Shown here: positions 32,502-35,353 of the stretch, piece after piece
Position numbering within the stretch: position 1 is the stretch's first letter
Layout: each line of letters starts with the position of its first letter
Source of the DNA: Limosilactobacillus ingluviei DSM 15946
GTDB lineage: Bacteria; Bacillota; Bacilli; Lactobacillales; Lactobacillaceae
NCBI RefSeq assembly: GCF_001435775.1
Contig: NZ_AZFK01000084.1
Span: 1 to 35,353 of the forward strand
Length of the DNA: 35,353 nucleotides
Direction of reading: 5' to 3'
Translations under genes and position numbers: made by a program
Notes under the pieces: generated by a model
What the model saw: only the letters and a program-made list of their open reading frames with translations
Databases searched by the model: none
Told to the model about the DNA's origin: nothing

Positions 32502-33383
32502 ATGACCGGATGGCAAAAAATCAAGCGGCTCTACCGCCTCTTTATGCACCACTTCCAGATGGCCGAAGTTACGACCTCGGCAGCGGTGTTGGCTTACTAT
32601 ACCCTTTTGTCAATTTTTCCGGCCGTCCTGGTGATCGGAAACCTTTTGCCAATGCTTGGGCTTAACGCTAAGACCGTCTTAGCGTACTTGCAAACGGCGG
32701 TCCCACCGTCAATTTACGACTTTATCCGTCCCTTGATTTACGACTTTTTGGACCGCGGCTCGGGTGGGTTGCTGACGACCGGGGCCCTGGTGGCCGTTTG
32801 GTCGACCAGCCAGGGGATTGCCGCCTTTCAGCGCAGTGTCAACCGCGCCTACGGGGTTGCGCGTTACCAAAATCCGGTGATTAACCGGGTTGCCTCCTTC
32901 GTGTGGGTCTTGGTCTTGTTGCTGTTTATTTTCATCTTGAACTTTGCCTACGGGCTGGGGGAACAGATTATGTTAGCCCTACAGGGGGTCTTTAACTTTA
33001 GTTCTCGCTACGTCAACTTCTTTGCCCAGGTCCGCTGGCCAATCACGTTTGGGGGGCTCTTTATTGCGTTAACCCTGTTGTATTACTTTGTCCCTAACGC
33101 GCGCGTGCGCCTGCGCTACGTGGTGGTCGGGGCCTTGGTAGTGGCCTTGGCCTGGATGGGAGTGTCGCGGTTGTTCTCCTTGTACACCCGCTTTTTCTCC
33201 CACAATATCACTTCCTATAAGACGATTGGGGCCTTTATCCTGTTGATGATCTGGCTGGATTTGTCGGGAATGTTAGTGATGTTTGGGGCGACGGTCAATG
33301 CGACCCTGCAAGATGCGATTGAAGGGCAAATCAAGGAACGGAAGTATTTTTGGCAGGTCTTTGCCGGAAGGGGGAATAAATAG
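32502..33383 (+). CDS. yihY: YihY/BrkB family inner membrane protein
   Basis: A 293-residue protein with about six hydrophobic segments. The motifs AYYTLLSIFPAVLVIG, VWSTSQGIAAFQRSVNRAYG, YYFVPN and KTIGAFILLMIWLDLSG are those of YihY/BrkB (formerly RNase BN-like). The precise function is unknown; it is not a ribonuclease. GAAGGGAA precedes the ATG. The stop TAG overlaps the recX GTG by one base, indicating coupling. Confidence 0.92.
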   Translation: MTGWQKIKRLYRLFMHHFQMAEVTTSAAVLAYYTLLSIFPAVLVIGNLLPMLGLNAKTVLAYLQTAVPPSIYDFIRPLIYDFLDRGSGGLLTTGALVAVWSTSQGIAAFQRSVNRAYGVARYQNPVINRVASFVWVLVLLLFIFILNFAYGLGEQIMLALQGVFNFSSRYVNFFAQVRWPITFGGLFIALTLLYYFVPNARVRLRYVVVGALVVALAWMGVSRLFSLYTRFFSHNITSYKTIGAFILLMIWLDLSGMLVMFGATVNATLQDAIEGQIKERKYFWQVFAGRGNK

Positions 33384-34183
33384 TGCCAACGATTACCAAA
33401 ATTGCCGCCCAGAAGCAGGCCGGGCGCTATAACATTTATCTGGATGGGCAGTATGCCTTTCCAGTTGCCGAAAGTGTCCTGATCAAGCACCGCTTGCTCA
33501 AGGGAAGGGTGCTGGACAAGGTTCAGATTGCCCAGATTACCACGGATGATGAAATTGCCAAGGCTTACGGTACGGCGCTCGATTATTTGTCCTACCAGTT
33601 GCGGACCGAACATGAAGTCAGTCAGAAATTGTTGGGCCAGGGGGTGCCACCGGCGCAAATCGAAGTTGTGTGCAAGAAGTTGCGCGCGGAAGGGTTGCTG
33701 GATGACCGGGCTTACGCGGCCGCCTTTGTTCGCACGGTGATGAAGACGGAACTGAAGGGACCAGCGGTGATTCGCCAAAAATTACGCGCCAAGCGGGTCG
33801 GGGAATTAGAAATTGATGACGCCCTGGCCCAATTTACCCCGGCTTGGCAGCTGACCAACGCCACCAAGCTGGCGACGAAGCTCTTGGCCCGGTATGCGCG
33901 TCAGCCGGCTCGCCGCCAGCGCGAAAAGGTTCAGCTGGGCTTGCGCACCCAGGGCTACGAAAGCGACGTGGTAGCAGCGGCGCTGGCGGCCGCCCAGCCA
34001 CCAGCCGTGTCAGTCGATACGACCGAACTCTTGGCCCGGGAGGGTGAAAAAATCTGGCAGCGCTATGCCCGCAAGGCCAGTGGTTACCAGTTGACGATGA
34101 AGGTTAAACAGGCCCTCTTTCGGAAGGGCTTTGATTACGATGAGATTGAAGCTTGGGTCAATCAACAGCATCCCGAAGCATAA
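33383..34183 (+). CDS. recX: Regulatory protein RecX
   Basis: A 266-residue RecX with the three-helix repeats of the family (ALDYLSYQLRTEHEVSQKLLGQG; ERVGELEIDD; QREKVQLGLRTQGYESDVV). It binds RecA filaments and limits recombination and SOS activity. The start is GTG at 33383, inside the yihY stop (TAGTG), with GGAAGGGGGAA upstream. Lactobacillus RecX proteins are often this long. No recA is adjacent. Confidence 0.92.
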   Translation: MPTITKIAAQKQAGRYNIYLDGQYAFPVAESVLIKHRLLKGRVLDKVQIAQITTDDEIAKAYGTALDYLSYQLRTEHEVSQKLLGQGVPPAQIEVVCKKLRAEGLLDDRAYAAAFVRTVMKTELKGPAVIRQKLRAKRVGELEIDDALAQFTPAWQLTNATKLATKLLARYARQPARRQREKVQLGLRTQGYESDVVAAALAAAQPPAVSVDTTELLAREGEKIWQRYARKASGYQLTMKVKQALFRKGFDYDEIEAWVNQQHPEA

Positions 34184-34184
34184 C

Positions 34185-34217
34185 AAAACGGCCAGTCCGC
34201 GCGGACTGGCCGTTTTT
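34185..34217 (+). terminator. Terminator of yihY-recX
   Basis: AAAACGGCCAGTCCGC and GCGGACTGGCCGTTTT form a long perfect stem, followed by a T-run. Confidence 0.9.
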
Positions 34218-34233
34218 GAATGGAACTTAAGAA

Positions 34234-34440
34234 CTAGTGGCTATTAGTAAGTTGCGCTTGGTCGTAGTAGCGCTGAGCTTCTGCCTTTGAAATATCATAA
34301 AAATCAGCGAGATCGGCAATGACGGCAGTATGATCAGCACCACGTTGTTGGGCACGGGTGATGAGTTTGAGGATTGTCCGGTTCCGTTCAGAGTCTTCCC
34401 CGGCATCAAAGCGTTCTTGCATCTTCAATTCATAAAGCAT
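34234..34440 (-). CDS. Possible intragenic C-terminal Rpn product (RpnS-like)
   Basis: Within the broken rpn gene, ATG at 34440 in the original frame opens 68 residues (MLYELKMQERF...) that end ISKAEAQRYYDQ. AAAGGTGG lies nine bases upstream. In E. coli, Rpn genes encode a small C-terminal protein from an internal start that inhibits the full-length nuclease. Here the internal ribosome site is good, whereas an upstream ATG at 34536 has none. Expression is not shown. Confidence 0.5.
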   Translation of the reverse strand: MLYELKMQERFDAGEDSERNRTILKLITRAQQRGADHTAVIADLADFYDISKAEAQRYYDQAQLTNSH

Positions 34441-35106
34441 ATTTTCCAGCCACCTTTCTTGGTTCATTTTGATCGATTTGATTTCGGCTTGAATTTGTGT
34501 GATAAACTTATCCTTATTATTCACGTTCCCGGCCATTAGGTCAAGGAAGGGGCCCAGGGCGCCGGCGCGGCGTTAATCGCTGGCCTTGGCGTTAAAGATC
34601 ACGCTGTGTTGGCCGTTGTGCGCGGTCATCAAGGGATCGGTAATTTCCCGGTCTTCAAAGCGGTAGCGCGCCCAGCCGCGGCCGTAGTAGTCAAACTGGC
34701 AGAAAAAGATGACGTAGGTCGGAAAAGTCGCTAATTGGCGGTAACTGTCGCCAGAGCGCAGCAGCAACTGGTCCATCATGCCTTGGTAATAGCGGATCCG
34801 CTCGGCCAAGTCGCGTTCATCTTTGACCTGCATCTCTAAGACAAAGGTCCGCCCCGCTGCGTCTTGAGCGTAGATGTCGTAGCGGACCGCCCGGGCCAAG
34901 AGGGCGCTGTGGACGTCTTGTTGAGGATTGACCAAGTGCAACGGGCCCACCTCCAGTTCGGGGAGGGCCCGCTGGACGAGCTCGGTACACAGGGTCGGAT
35001 TTTGCATCACCATCTCAAAGATCAGATCGCTGGTGATCGTTTTGGCTTGCCAGGCCTGCCAGAGTTGGCGGGTGGTGGCTTGGAATTGCGCCAGACTGGT
35101 TGTCAT
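34234..35106 (-). pseudogene. rpn: Rpn-family PD-(D/E)XK transposase/nuclease gene with an in-frame stop
   Basis: One reading frame runs from ATG 35106 to 34234 but is interrupted by TAA at 34573-34575. The N-terminal 177 residues hold the PD-(D/E)XK site as D77 (RYDIYAQD) and E91-x-Q93 (FVLEMQ), then RIRYYQGMMDQ and VIFFCQFD, and stop after FNAKASD. Readthrough continues in the same frame with RRAGALGPFLDLM and the C-terminal tail of the family, giving 290 residues, the expected length. The rpn start has AGGAGG seven bases upstream. The downstream half may still be made from an internal ATG (34440). The upstream half may form a truncated nuclease. No frameshift is needed to explain it. Confidence 0.8.
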
Positions 35107-35142
35107 AACATGACCTCCTGAAAATTAGTAGTAGGGAAAACT

Positions 35143-35180
35143 CCCCCTAACTTATATATACGTTTTTTAGCCCGAAAATT
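35143..35180 (-). promoter_or_regulatory. Leader/promoter of the rpn gene
   Basis: On the minus strand AATTTTCG, ACGTATATATAAG, AGGGGG and AATTTT before AGGAGG repeat the layout seen before the gene at 24232. Inside the transcript TAGGG and CCCTA can pair. Confidence 0.5.
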
Positions 35181-35353
35181 ATTTTTGTGAACGGTAAAAT
35201 TTTGATGAGAAGGCCAAAACCCACTGGCTACCCGTTTCAGCGGCGAAAAATTTGCGACCGGAAAGTTGCATTTCACAAATTTTGCCATCGGCGCTGCTGA
35301 CACACGACATATTTATAGATTAATGTCATTAAGTTAAGCTCTTGACACCAAAT

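Noticed and set aside
35103-35303. 66-codon minus-strand frame at the right end
   Set aside because: It overlaps the rpn leader and ribosome site, lacks a good site of its own, and the composition is not that of a gene.

Overview
The window comes from a low-G+C Firmicute of the Lactobacillaceae, though its own composition is fairly G+C rich. Gene content and order (FabT-controlled fab/acc cluster, bioY-birA, GntP/FGGY gluconate genes, LysP-type permease, ppx-ppk-ppx) and strong AGGAGG-type ribosome binding sites fit a heterofermentative lactobacillus such as Limosilactobacillus. The genus is an inference and no species is claimed.

Layout, left to right. (1) 1-54: first codons of a leftward gene cut by the window edge, probably a transposase. 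(2) 196-1962: a leftward LacI regulator and a membrane-anchored matrixin-like zinc protease. (3) 2085-4035: a rightward pair, a divergent triosephosphate isomerase paralogue and a UDP-GlcNAc 2-epimerase-like protein, both with changed active-site or ligand residues. (4) 4067-7843: threonine synthesis, with thrC leftward and hom-thrB rightward. (5) 8047-17981: a complete type II fatty acid synthesis operon, fabZ1-fabT-fabH-acpP-fabD-fabG-fabF-accB-fabZ2-accC-accD-accA-fabI, under predicted FabT boxes. (6) 18020-19638: bioY and birA, biotin uptake and biotin-protein ligase, with a BirA-type operator. They feed biotin to AccB next door. (7) 19766-23895: gluconate kinase, GntP permease and a LacI regulator. 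(8) 23972-24232: a stand-alone C-terminal piece of an Rpn/PD-(D/E)XK transposase-nuclease protein. (9) 24525-29209: ppx1-ppk-ppx2, polyphosphate metabolism. (10) 29252-32074: a leftward LysP-like permease, then a rightward Rrf2 regulator coupled to a secreted or anchored alpha/beta hydrolase. (11) 32115-34183: a small leftward hypothetical gene, then yihY-recX. (12) 34234-35106: an Rpn-family gene broken by one in-frame stop.

The genes are tightly packed and most transcription units end in clear hairpin terminators, several of them bidirectional. No gene-free stretch exceeds 300 bases. The longest are 7844-8134 (thrB terminator, then the FabT-box promoter of the fab operon), 24233-24524 (Rpn-type leader and the ppx1 upstream region) and 35107-35353 (Rpn leader, then nothing clear). 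I saw no rRNA, tRNA, CRISPR array, riboswitch or T-box.

The least ordinary signals are the two Rpn loci, which share a conserved leader: one has only the C-terminal part, the other has an in-frame stop plus a well-placed internal start. Others are the regulatory sites around fab, bioY, rrf2 and tpi, the catalytically altered TIM/epimerase pair, and a Ppx homologue that has lost its recognisable active-site motifs.
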